A stretch of DNA of 64,000 nucleotides from Oikopleura dioica (taxonomy: Eukaryota > Chordata > Appendicularia > Copelata > Oikopleuridae), in assembly GCA_907165135.1 (NCBI GenBank), contig OU015566.1:12136157-12200156 (forward strand), written 5' to 3'. Every line of letters begins with the position of its first letter. Within the stretch, counting starts at the first letter, position 1. Shown here piece after piece: positions 43,142-54,352 of this stretch. The position numbers and the translations under genes were made by a program. The notes below the pieces were generated by a model. It had not been told where the DNA came from. It did not search any database and saw only the letters and a program-made list of their open reading frames with translations.

Positions 43142-46100
43142 ATGTACCAGCAACCTGGACAGGCTTCCATTCCTGGAATGGTCGCACAGCCACCGCCACA
43201 ACAGCCTGTCGCTCAGACAACTGCTCCCGGAGCAGTTCCTGGCGCAGTCCCTGGAGCTGTACCCGGTGCTGTTCCAGGAGCACAGACCCAGCCCCAAGCT
43301 GGAGTTCACGGTCAACAGCCGCCTAATAAGGTACTTTTATGAAAATTTAATTCAAGCGTACTTGGCGACTAAAAAGACGCTAAATTCTTAATTTGTCGAC
43401 GTTTTATCAAGTTGTTTTCAAGCTCTCGTTCTTCAACAAGGCTCCAGTGGACCCCGCCGAGCGTTTCCGCGGCGAAGGCCAGAAATTCCGAGCTAAGCTG
43501 ATCGGCATCGACCAAGTGCCCAACTCGCGTGGCGACAAAATGTGCCAGGAGGTAATCGATTTCCACCACTTAATTTCAACCGCCTATCATCTTATAGAGA
43601 AGCTCTCTCTTTCGCAGTCTAAGAAATAGGGTTGTTTTATTATCCCCCTCCGATTGTTTGCAGAGAGACAGTGGGTCAATTTGAACTCACGTGAGTCCGT
43701 TTAGGTCATTCTGAAGCAGAAGTCAATTGTCACAGCCTCGGGCCTACACAAGCAGAGAGTCGTCGTTCAAGTCACTCTTGAAGGAATCACCATCATCGAC
43801 GTAGACTCAAACGTAAGAGACTGTTGTTGTGAACTTAATTATTTTATCGTCGTCTCGCAGGAAGCTGCAAAGTGTGGCAAACAAACACGCTGACTATTTT
43901 CGTTTAGCAAACGCAGTTCATTCATCCCGTCGAGAAAATCTCCTTCATCTCTCGCGACACCACCGACAGACGGGCGTTTGGATACATTGTGGAAGGGGAA
44001 GAAAAGCAGTTTCACTTTTTTGGAATCAAAACTGGCAACGCAGCTGAGGGACTCGTGTTGGCTCTTAGAGATCTTTTCCAAGTCGTGTACGATATCAAAC
44101 AGAAAGAGAAAGCTGGTGGAGGAGCCAGTGCTCAGGCAGCATCTGCGAACTTGCAAAATCTTGAACAGGTTGCTTTAGCCCCTAGGATTTCTATAAATAA
44201 CAAGTCTAGGGCATTTCTGAGCTGACTGTAGTTGCGAACAACGCTTCAGGCGCCCCTGTAAGTATCCAGAGTCCATTATCCCAAAATTGTCCTTATAATG
44301 TCCTCTGTGATTAGAAGGACCTAATTCTGATTTCTCATCAAGACCTACCACTACTCCACATCCGACCTGACCTCAATCGCATCCGACCTATCTTTCACCG
44401 GATCAATGACGTCTCTCCGACGAAAATCGAAATTCAACAAACTCAAATCACGAGTGTCCGGAAGTTTCAACTCGAAGTTAAAAAAACTTCTGCCATCGTC
44501 GGAAAAACTAAGCCAAAGGGGGAGCATGGAGAGGCTTAGCCCGCTTTTCTTTGATGGAATCTGCAAAGAAGGTAAGCTGTGAAGAATTTATAGACTATAG
44601 TGAGCATTTTGAGATTTCCTTCTTTGACGCTTCCGTTTTTCTGTTGAACTTATAGCATGAAGCCCATTCATGCTTCAAAAATGTTTTATGTAACATCTCA
44701 ATTTTTGACAGCATCTTTGGTGTCATCGCTTCATGCTCTTGGCAACAACGTATGAATGTAATAGTCGTCATCTTTCAAGGTGTCGGCAAGCTTGACTTCG
44801 GACTTGACGAGGATCATTATCATGCTCAGTTTTAATCATATTTTCCAGCTCTTGAATTGGAGAGTTGCGACGAGACGGATGAAGATATTTGTAACCGTCT
44901 AGCATTCGAGTTCAACGCAGAGCACGTTCGTAGTGGAAAAGTGCAAGAAAGACCAGTTGATGTCGGTAAAACGCTCAAAATTTCCAAGCCTCCACGGAGA
45001 AAATCTAAATCACCTTCACAGCGGATGAAATTTCCATCAATAACGAGCATATCCGGGTCCGATCTAAGCGAGGAATCTGCTGATGAGGATAACCCGAGAG
45101 GATCGTTGAGAATATCTTTGTCTTCAGGAAAATGGTTTTATTATTATTGAATTTATCTGAGGCGATCATATAAAGTGCTTTATAAAAACCAAGAATAAGA
45201 TTCGTCAGATGACCATTCTATCGGGTTCACTGCCGACAGAAAATCCGTCAAGTCTGTACGCTCTAACAAGTTAACAAGAGACAGCCAGACACCGACCCGG
45301 GATGAATGTGATTCAATCGAAACAGGATCCAGCTTTCGAAGTTTCCACAGACAGTCCACCTATGCCTCCGCAAAGTCTACATTTTCCGCTTCTTCGGGTG
45401 TATCTGGGACATCAGAACATTCAACCACGTCAGACGGTTCATTCACCAGGCTACGGGGTTCGTCAGGAAAGTTACTCTCAAGTTTTGATTCCGTTGCTCT
45501 TGTCGAGACGTTTGCTCGGAATCAACTTTTAAGGACGGCGCAGAACTGACTCAATGTCAAGGAAACGTCTTGGGCACGTCTTTAAAGAAGAAGATGAAGC
45601 TGTAGATCCTTGGTCACCGGCGAAAATCAAGAGTGATGAAGACAAGGAAGAATCTGAAGCACTCGAAAATATCGAAAGTTTTCCCGTTGATTGGACGAGT
45701 TTCGCTACATCGTCAATCAGAGAATCTATTGACCAGGATATCAATTCTTCTTTTGATACCCTTAGAGCGGAAGATTCATCTGCTCTGACGAACGATTTAG
45801 GAAAGGATAAAACGATGAAATTTATGTTAAAATGGGTGGGATCACCACTACAGATGCTGACAGAATAACAAAAAATTCTTCTCCTACCTTGACTCCGTAG
45901 CTCTTGTTTACAATCGTATCTCCTTAATAAGATTCAACCGACGTGCCAGAATCTTTATTCGGATCTGTCAGCTCGACACCCACTGATGTAACATCCATGT
46001 GGGGTGATTTTCCTCAAGACGCGCAAGAAGCCTTTGCCGATGCTCAGGAAGATGTAGATCGCAAAAATTATTTCCTCGATAGAATAATTGAAGAAACGAT

Positions 46101-48393
46101 GGTAAAGGTACGTATCGCTGATTTAAATACAGCAATTATTCAAATTTTAGGTGACTCACGAAATTAACGAAAATGGAATCCATCATACGTATCAGCATCA
46201 TGCTACCTGGGAAAATATTATCTCCTTGCCAAATTATGCCGATGACGATGGCGCGTCCGAATCAGGATCATCGTATTCGGGCAGTAGCAGCCGGTCTGAC
46301 TGGTCGTCAAACAGGGAACGAGTTCGTATTCTGAACTCGATCGTGAATTCAGCCCCAAATGCTTTGATGCTTTTGTTAGTGAAAGAAAATGCAAATAAAA
46401 ACTCGTGATAAGCTCGAACGTGACAACGTCTTCATCCAAGGAAGCCACTGATTCCACTGGATCTGCAGAGATTCAAGCTGCAGACTCTGTTATAATTCCT
46501 TCCACGAACAAATCTCCGTCCTCGTCACGATGTGCGAATTCCAAAGAAGATATTTCTGTGACTAAGGAGCCCCGAGACTCCTTTGTGCATAGAAGGGAAA
46601 ATTCTAATGTTTCATCTGCTTCTGGAAAAAGCAGCATTCAATCAGAAATGGACCGTCTATCACAAACAGGCATGGTTTCAGAAGACACAGGAATTACTTA
46701 ATAGTCTCCATTTACGTCAGATATATTTTACGTTCGAGGCCTTTCCATATCTGCCGTGGTTCGCGTCACATGAAAAACCCTCCTGAATCCATTATAGAAC
46801 GCAACAACCTCATAGCCGAACAAATCAATGAAAACCAAGACCTACCTCCAGTTCCCTCCACCCCCATTTTCGAACGATTGACTATTTCTTCATCCTTGCG
46901 ATCAGGAAGCACTTTCCGATCTCAGCACCTGGTGCGGAGAAATTGCCCACCACCCATTCCACCCAGACTTTCCGAGCGGCGGAAAAAGGTCTCGGGACCT
47001 CCCGTAGTCTAAGAGAATCATTAAACTTATATCTTTCAGGCCGTACCAGACACCCCAACCACTGAGTCGGCTCCTTCAGGAAACGGCCTAGACGATCTTG
47101 CTGGCGCTTTCGGTAAGAAAGTGTGGAAACAAGATTTTCAACTTTTTTTTACAGACACCGCGGCTCAGTCGCCAGCCGAAATCTCAACAGAAAATAAGAT
47201 GGCTAGCATCATGGGTGCGTTCGGTAGTGCTCCACCTGCCCAGCCGAATCCTACCATGGGAGGAATGGGAGGTATGCCTGCTCAGCAAAACGCTTTTGGA
47301 GCAATGGGTGGTATGCAAGGAATGGGCCAGCCTGCCATGTCTCAGCCTACAATGTCTATGCCTTCTATGCCCCAGCCTTCATTGTCACAGCCTGCAATGT
47401 CCCAGCCAGCGATGTCTATGCCCACCATGTCTCAGCAGCCCATGGCCATGCCAGCCATGTCTCAGCCTCAAGTGGCTCCAATGTCTACAAATACGGTACG
47501 AAATGTTACAGGAATTCGAACACGTTCAAATAAGCATAAAATTGAATTTGATTAGCAATTTCGGTAGCTAGTCTTGATTTGGACTGATTCAATGTTGTGG
47601 AAATGAATTAAATTTCTTCGTTAGAATGATTCTTTAGGGATTCGGATCAAGCACTGGTGGCATGATGGCTTCGTCAGCGATGATGCAACCACAGCCTACC
47701 AATACAAGCCAGTCCACGATGTCCCCTTCAGGCGGAACTAGTGTTGGAAAAGCCATGTATGTATTGCTGAAAACATCTGATATTTCTAGCAGAGCATATT
47801 CTTGTGGAAAGCCTCTGCAGATCGTGTAGGAGAAATGTAACTACTCTCCTTATGGTATGCTGAAGCTCTGTTCTATAGCCTATAGAATCTATAGACTATT
47901 GGACTCAAACTTCAGGATCCCCAAAGATGGATTTTTTACCATCAGTAAAATTATACTGTACCGTACATTCGATATGTATGAGCGTAAATATCAACAAAAA
48001 TGTAGAGTTCTAGGCATCGCTTGTAGCTTGCTTTACGCATTCTCGCACAAGTGATACTTTCCCGCGGTGAACTAGCGAGTAAGTGTTTACATTTTATCTT
48101 CTTCCTTGATTTCGAGTGCGTCAGAGTGATTTTGGAGCTGTTCAAAATCGATTGCCTCGACCAGCTGTAAAATAGTTTCTGTTTCTACGTCAGACTTTTT
48201 CACTAACAAAAGTATCTTCTTGACCGGGGTTTAACTATCAAAACTTAGGAACGATCCCTTCGCGGACCTCGGCGGACTAACCGGGCTCAAGCCAAAAGCT
48301 GCGCCGGCGCCAACGCCAACTATGGGACAAATGGCCGCCAGTGCAAACCCTCCACCACCGCAGCAGCAGTCTTTTGATTCTTTATTCGGATAA
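43142..48393 (+). CDS. DAB: Disabled (DAB) PTB-domain adaptor with long Ser/Pro-rich centre
   Basis: Confident exons: 43142-43330, 43423-43551, 43705-43812, 43908-44168, 44210-44257, 44343-44571, 44849-~45127, 45200-45481, 45534-~45800, 45932-46107, 46151-46374, 46413-~46660, ~46770-47003, 47040-47112, 47155-47495, 47638-47756, 48249-48393. Exons 2-4 encode the DAB PTB domain ([68 protein letters not shown]), which binds FxNPxY tails and phosphoinositides. Ahead of it is a PGAV tandem repeat. The centre is Ser-rich with an SH3-type [11 protein letters not shown]. The tail is Met/Gln-rich (MSQPxMSMP repeats) and ends [10 protein letters not shown]...SFDSLFG, a clathrin-adaptor-like end. All outer junctions are in phase; two or three central junctions need non-GT donors or stay unresolved. 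Confidence 0.85.
43228..43290 (+). repeat. Coding tandem repeat (PGAV)n in DAB
   Basis: A 12-nt unit encoding Pro-Gly-Ala-Val is repeated about four times within DAB exon 1. Confidence 0.7.
47329..47475 (+). repeat. Coding Met/Pro/Gln repeat in the DAB tail
   Basis: Degenerate repeats of an 18-30 nt unit encoding SQPxMS / SMPxM run through the long penultimate part of DAB. They are in frame and vary in both base and residue, which indicates a coding minisatellite. Confidence 0.7.
47757..48248 (+). other. Last DAB intron, 492 nt
   Basis: Much longer than the neighbouring introns; a 65-codon open frame in it (47857-48054) has no similarity or splice support. Nothing else seen. Confidence 0.4.
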
Positions 48394-48815
48394 CTTCACA
48401 ACTCAGCCTTTTTATTTTCTTCTGTTACTACTGTTAAAAAACTTGGGTAAATAAGTTCAAATTCGTCGCCAAGTGTCAAAGTCACCAAAAACAATTCTAA
48501 TCTGCTCAAAAAACTCTGTCCAAATGCCATATACAATAGAATAAAGTAAATTGCAAAACTGAAAACAAATTGATCGTTTTTGAGAAATCTTTAATAAATA
48601 GAATGAAGTCAGAATGAAAGGTATAAACTACAGAAAGGCTTTTTGGGGAAATATTTTGATACAGAAAATAAGATAAGTAAGGGGTCGTTTTTTATACAGG
48701 GCTTTCATCTCATAGAAAGATTGATATGCAGCAAGATTGAATTGAAGTTGGTTGTTCAGGCGCGATTTATTTTTTTCACTTGGCATTGAATTTAGTTCTC
48801 GATCATGTTTGACAC

Positions 48816-51636
48816 TCAAACACTCATCGCATGATTTTGCGTCGTGACTTCTTCAACTGAGCGTTTCAGGTGGAAGAATTCTTTGAGATTTTCCTTGGCT
48901 CCCCGATCGAAGGGATTTGTAAACTGGCCCATTGAATTTTTCAGGTATTCGTATCTTCTGAAGTTGACTTGTTCGTTCGTCGTCATGTTTTTGACAGCGT
49001 TGTATGTCGTCCCAATCTAATTCCTTATAAAACTGTTTCCAATATGATAAACTTACGAATAAGGGAGTGCACAAAAAGGTGAAAACTCCGCAGATAATCT
49101 GGCAAAAGAGCAGCCACCAATCCTTCTTCGACTCTTGATGCTGAGTTTGGTAGGCAATATAGTGAAAAGTCCAGAGCATCGCGACTGTGGAAGCCAAGAA
49201 TAAATAAAAATGATGCTGGTTGTGGTAGCCAATGGAATTTCCAACATAGGCGCAGTGATGATCAAATCGCTTCACGCAACGATTGAGGATTTTACAGTGC
49301 TTTGCTCGAAGTGGCTAAAAAGAGGAGTAAGAGAAGAAGAAACATGGAAAATCAAGGCCAGTGCGATAAAGCTGCGGGGATAAGCGTCATAGAGCTCCCC
49401 ACTTTGAAGCTTGATGGCGTCTAGGAAGACGGAAGTTTCCATCGCACCTTGAGCCGAGCCCCGAGTTTCATCAAAAAGTGACCGAATACTGCAAGATTGC
49501 ATCCCGTATTCGGATAGAAGCTCCTTTGATGAAACCAGCTCACCTTCAAGATGTCTGAAACTCGTGAGCTTCCTAGATGGGAAAAACTCAATGTCAGAGT
49601 AATCATATCATGAAGTTCATGTCATAAGCTTACCTTGACACATCTGCAAGTATGACAGAGTCGACTGAGAGGATTTTCTTCGCCGTCTTCCCATTTATCA
49701 TAACGAGCTACAGCTTTGATCTTCTCACTGTACTCTTCTGTATTTCTTGGGAGAACTCCGGGGTCTGTATTGTGCACCCTAGAAGGAAAGTCAACGATCG
49801 TTCTTCAAATGAGAACATATTTACCTTATCATATTGACCCAGAGAACAAAATTAGCACACCAGAAAAATAAATTTGCGATTGGAAATCCCTCGAGCGTAA
49901 CAGTAGGCAGTATTCGTAAAAAATAGGTTGGATAAGCGAGGAATATCAGAATTCCAAGCATGAAATGCATCGTTGTCTTTCTTCGTCCAGGGGGACCGAA
50001 AATCACGGACTGAAGGTCGAATATAGGAATAACGGACTTTTGCCTTTTAAAGTGTTTCAAAAGGAATATTTCTAATATTAATCGATTCTATATTTAGAAA
50101 AGTATTCTTTCGAAACACTTCCCTGGCAGCTGATCTTTCCAGATATCTGACCGTCTCCCAGTGCTTCCTCCCCTCCGCGAGTTTCCTAGGTGAATTTCCA
50201 TTAAAGTCCACGGCTTCAAGTTCGACGTCTTGCTCCACGAGGACTTTGACGGTATTAAGATTTCCAGACAGACAACCGAGATGAAGCGGTGTTTGACCGA
50301 AATTATCGCGCTGTTTAGGATTGAAGCCGGAGTAGATCAGAAGGCGGCACATTTCTGCGTTACCCTAGAATAAGATTTAGTGAAAACTGGTCGGAGATTC
50401 AGCTGATTCTACCTTGAAGGCAGCCCAATGAAGAGCATTGTCGCCTTCTCGATCGACAAGTTGATACCGCGCTCCTCTGCCGAGAAGATAGCCCGTCAGA
50501 TTCGTTCTTCCATACTGCGAAGCTGTGATCAGTGGCGAACAGCCTTTGTTATCCGTGGCATCGATTGCCGCACCGGCTTCGAGGAGGAGGTCAACGACTG
50601 GCACATGCCCACCGGAGGCTTAAAAATGGAATTAATTACGAATTCGATTCTCGAATGGACGCACCAGCCCAGTGAATCGGCTGCGCACCGAGCTCGTTCC
50701 TTGCTGGCATATCCACAGGAGCCCTGCATTCGATGAAGAAACGAACGACATGGCTGTGTCCACCAAGAGCTGCCCAGTGTAGCGGAGTATGCCCTTCTCG
50801 GTCGTATTGGTGAAGGACCCCTACACCCAGACGATCGACGATTTCTTAATAAGATTTATTTTTAAATTATTCCCTTTGATGGAAATTCCGACAAAATCAT
50901 CGAACATGATCAAGGCCTGTTCAAATAAAGATGATTAAATTGAAATAATTTACAATCATGGCGATTCAAATAATTCCGAACCGGTTGAATCTGCATTTTC
51001 GCTATGAATGTATTATTTCGCATGAAACAACAGGAAACAGTCACCATGATTAAAACAAGATTGGTTGAATCCTCAGTTGATGATGTAAAAATTACGATTT
51101 CACGACATAAGTTATGACGGTATTTTTCCGCAAGGGCCACAGCGCTCTACTGTACGATATACACAAGAAATACAGCAGCTAGCAAGCATCTGATGACTGA
51201 GTTTATATGGGTCCATTCAATTTTATAATATCAGAAAAAGATGAACGGTCTCTTCTCGAATATAACATAACAGTCTCGTATGACCAAATACAGACTGCAG
51301 TTAGCACATTTATAGATAGTTTTCCGTCAATCATGCAGCTTTAACTGCCATTTGTTGAATATAAATTAAATTCAAATAGGCATCTGATAGACTGTTTTGT
51401 CAAGACGCCATAGGATCATCCGGGTTTCAATGGACTTTTTTTTATGTCATTCTAACATGATCAGATTTTTCTCGAAAGAAACACAATATTTCATGTGATG
51501 ATTCTTACCCGAATATAGTAAGAAAGAGAAGATCGATCATACCTTGGCAAGGAATGAGGAGCCCCGCTTTTGCAGCTTGAAAGACGTCATACTCGCGCAA
51601 TACTCGCTCGATTTCAGCATCTTCCATTCCCGACAT
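48816..51636 (-). CDS. ZDHHC17: Ankyrin-repeat DHHC palmitoyltransferase (ZDHHC17/13-like)
   Basis: Exons 51636-51543, 50844-50665, 50618-50413, 50364-50117, 50043-49825, 49778-49634, 49314-49057, 49016-48816, all in phase. Several ankyrin repeats (GHTPLHWAALGGHSHVV, GGHVPVVDLLLEAGAAID, EGDNALHWAAFK, FGQTPLHLGCLSGN) precede membrane helices, a cysteine-rich domain with the catalytic KRFDHHCAYVGN, two more helices, and the TTxE-like MTTNEQVNFRRYEY. This is the HIP14 (ZDHHC17/ZDHHC13) layout: a Golgi/vesicle S-acyltransferase recruiting substrates by ankyrin repeats. Unusually, the zinc-binding HC-x2-C-x2-C has Leu for a Cys (KHCKILNRC), and the usual NC after DHHC is NS. The first intron is ~700 nt. 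Confidence 0.88.
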
Positions 51637-51838
51637 ATTCGAAGATTTCACAGACCCAAAACCTTCCAATTGGTTTAAATAAATTAAAATTCAGCTGAGC
51701 AGAATATCAGGACTCCTGAGTCATGAGCGCAAAAATTACTAGCAGACGAGACAAGAAGCTGCGTTCATAGAATAGATCACAAGGATCAGATGCGCTACCA
51801 ATGCCAAATAAAGATTGTTAGATTGCAAACGATAAAAC

Positions 51839-51907
51839 CATTCCTGGATAACCCTGTGGGCCAGCGACGATTCCGGGAGGACCGGAATCCATCCCAGGAG
51901 AATCCAT
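51839..51907 (-). CDS. Candidate upstream exon of the ankyrin-DHHC gene
   Basis: On the minus strand an ATG at 51905-51907 opens a short proline/glycine-rich peptide (MDSPGMDSGPPGIVAGPQ). It could join, through a GA-AG intron, to an in-frame extension upstream of the 51636 ATG. The coding bias is suggestive; the connection is inference and it may be unrelated. Confidence 0.3.
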
Positions 51908-52780
51908 TTTCTTCGATAACGAAAATTCCCTCTTCTACGATTTTCTTCTTTCTTTGGCGATTTCGATTTCTACTTGTCTCTTTGATTTTTGTATCTGAAA
52001 GAAAATAGGTTAATTATTAACAAAAATTCTTTATCATTAATGAGTCGTTTTTTCATGCAGTAACAAGTTAGTGGAGCGATTTTCCCCGGCGCGTCGTGGT
52101 GCTAGCACCAAAACGGATTGGAGGAGGAGCAAGACCCTCTAGGCAATCTCACGGCGTCGGGAAAAAATTCTCAGCCGGATTCTTCATGAACTGCTTTGAT
52201 GCAATTTAGGTTTTGATCATGAATTTTTCAGTGAAAAGCAGATAACACACTTTACATTGCTTCAATAATTTCAATAATAGCTCTTCGGAAATTCATTTTA
52301 GAAAAAGTATTCAGCTTTCTTTCTTATTTTCTCTTTCAGTTTTCTAAAAACATTTCATAAAAGAAAAGAACTACTGTAAAACAGGACTGTAGTGAAATTG
52401 AGCCAAGAAATCTCTCCTCGCTCGAGTGACTTTGGCCAATAAGCGCGCTCTGAAGATTCGGATCTGGGGAAACGATAAGAATCATAAAGGAACTGCCGAG
52501 ATTGTTGCGCATGATACCCTTGATCATCCAGCTATTCCTTTGATAACAGTGATAAAATTAAATCATATTGAGTCGATATTATTGACTAACTTTATAATAT
52601 AGTTCAGCTCAAGCAGTGTTTCATAAGGAAAGAGATAAAGGAATTTCCTTTTTTTATCCTTTAGGAAATATTATTTTATCCTTAGCCTTACTGATAAAAC
52701 TAAGCGACATGTCATCTAATTTATGACATGACATCGTCGTCTTGGGTCTGCTACATCATCGGTGAGGATTCATCACAAAT
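51908..52780. other. Intergenic; nothing recognised
   Basis: AT-rich with a GC-richer island at 52070-52180; no open frame with coding character. Confidence 0.35.
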
Positions 52781-52793
52781 TCTTCCTGAAGCT

Positions 52794-52850
52794 GGCGCTA
52801 AAGAAAATGTCTCGCTTGCGCCAGAATTCAGCCCTCGTTTTTCGTATAAA
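52794..52850 (+). promoter_or_regulatory. Paired GGCGC/GCGCC element and TATA box of secreted peptide 1
   Basis: CTGGCGCTAAAG (GGCGC at 52794-52798) and TTGCGCCAGAA (GCGCC at 52818-52822) form an inverted pair 24 nt apart. A TATA box (GTATAAAAAC, TATAAA 52845-52850) follows, 49 nt before the ATG. The same arrangement with the same 24-nt offset lies before the paralogue at 61370. The half sites resemble E2F sites. Confidence 0.6.
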
Positions 52851-52898
52851 AACAATTTCGTTACTATCACAGCATCAGTTTCAGTTTGAACTCAAAAA

Positions 52899-53114
52899 AT
52901 GAAACTCCTCATCATCTTCAGCTCTCTTGTCTCACTCGCTCTTGGCGATTTGCTCTACCAAAATCGGCTCACAAATCACTTGGTTAGTGCTTCCAGCGCG
53001 ACCAGGTCGGCTCTGACCGCTGAGGATCTGGTCATGCTCCAGATCTTCAAGCACGATCCAAAAATCATGCGACGATTTTTCTTCAAGCGCAGCTTTGCGC
53101 GACGCATGAAGTAA
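52899..53114 (+). CDS. Short secreted peptide, family member 1
   Basis: A 71-codon intronless frame. The first 16 residues (MKLLIIFSSLVSLALG) are a clear signal peptide. The mature part starts DLLYQNRLTNHL and ends in a basic stretch (KIMRRFFFKRSFARRMK). It shares the signal peptide and the DLLYQNRL.N.L start with the gene at 61370, then both diverge, keeping LT.E/LQ...... and a basic end. No cysteines remain in the mature peptide. A secreted, cationic, possibly amphipathic peptide is implied; hormone, house matrix or antimicrobial roles are all possible and I cannot choose. Confidence 0.8.
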   Translation: MKLLIIFSSLVSLALGDLLYQNRLTNHLVSASSATRSALTAEDLVMLQIFKHDPKIMRRFFFKRSFARRMK

Positions 53115-54352
53115 ATCCGCATTCTGGAAAATGGCGTCGGGGAGATCAGCATTGGCTGGAATCTAGGATATTTTATTCGAATTGAGCTTCAAGTCTTTCG
53201 ACTTTCCTCCTGACTTGATTTCACTGCAAACAAATATAACGGAATTTCTGTAATCATTTTGTATTTCATTGTTGAAATCAATTTTATTGATATCAATCTT
53301 TATCACAGTTTCTATGTTATGGAAACTAGAGTTTTCATTTTATGATTTCTGTATGATCAAGGTAGGACCGAGGGCTTTTTATATAATCAAAATAAGGTTA
53401 GTCAAATACTCTCTATGCCCTGATAACCTCATTTACCAAAAAAGAACCAAAGCTCAAGTTGACCCAGATTTTAATCGACAAACCATGCCAAAAACTCAAA
53501 TTGTTCAACTTTCTACCAGAAAACGAACCACGAAAATGCTCATGCAAATCAGATGCGAACTATATACAACGTCAGTTATTGATTTTCCTATTCAATGAGC
53601 TCAGATCCATTATCGATCAAAAATTTTTCCACACCAAATTATCGAAAAAGATGAAGCGTTAATTCTTCTTAGCAATTAAATTTTCCCCAGCGAGAAGTAG
53701 AAAAAAGAGAAGTTGTAAAAAGAAGGTCTAGTGAGCTTAGAAGAAAGAGAGAGCGTAGTAAATATTTGACCTTCAGAAGTTTAATATCAATCAGGCAAGG
53801 ACGCCCTTTTTCTTGGGCGATTTTGTTGGATAAATTAATATTGACGATTTGAGAATGGAAGTTCAAAGCGGAACATCGGATTTTCACGCACAGGTCAATT
53901 TTTCAACATGTAAAGTCTAAAATTTAAAATACACAAAATTAAATTCAATGAAAGTAAAATTGAAAGAACAATTTTATATTTAAGTTAACTGTATAGATTT
54001 ATTGTTGAGACGAGCAATTTGAGAGTCGATAATAGCTTGAATAAAGTAAAAAGTCATAAATTGATTGTTAGAAATAATTAGATTGGCGCTTTATTTTTAT
54101 GAAACAAGTATTGAAAAGTTGCATCGATGAACTTGAAAGCGACATTGGAACAGACCGTTGATGGTGGTTTCAGGGAGATGCGGTTTAGCTAAGTTCAACA
54201 GTAGAGTATTATATAACTGGAGAAAAGTAGACTGGGCGTTGATGCCCCTGGGGTTTGGTGTGGTGCCTCGTTTTTCTTTCAATTTCTTTTACTCCGCTTG
54301 TCTCAAGCTCAGCTCTCTCTCTCTGTTTCTGCGCTTTACCAGCCCCTGGCCA
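53115..54352. other. Intergenic; nothing recognised
   Basis: AT-rich. Open frames at 53269-53598 and 53459-53662 have no coding features and no similarity. Confidence 0.35.

Noticed and set aside
44258-47039. Nested separate gene inside the Disabled intron
   Set aside because: The first and last central exons are at phase 0 and join in frame to the flanking Disabled exons, and no independent start or terminal stop was convincing. An isoform is the simpler reading.
53269-53662. Overlapping plus-strand frames after secreted peptide 1
   Set aside because: AT-driven open frames with no signal peptide consistent with the family and no similarity.
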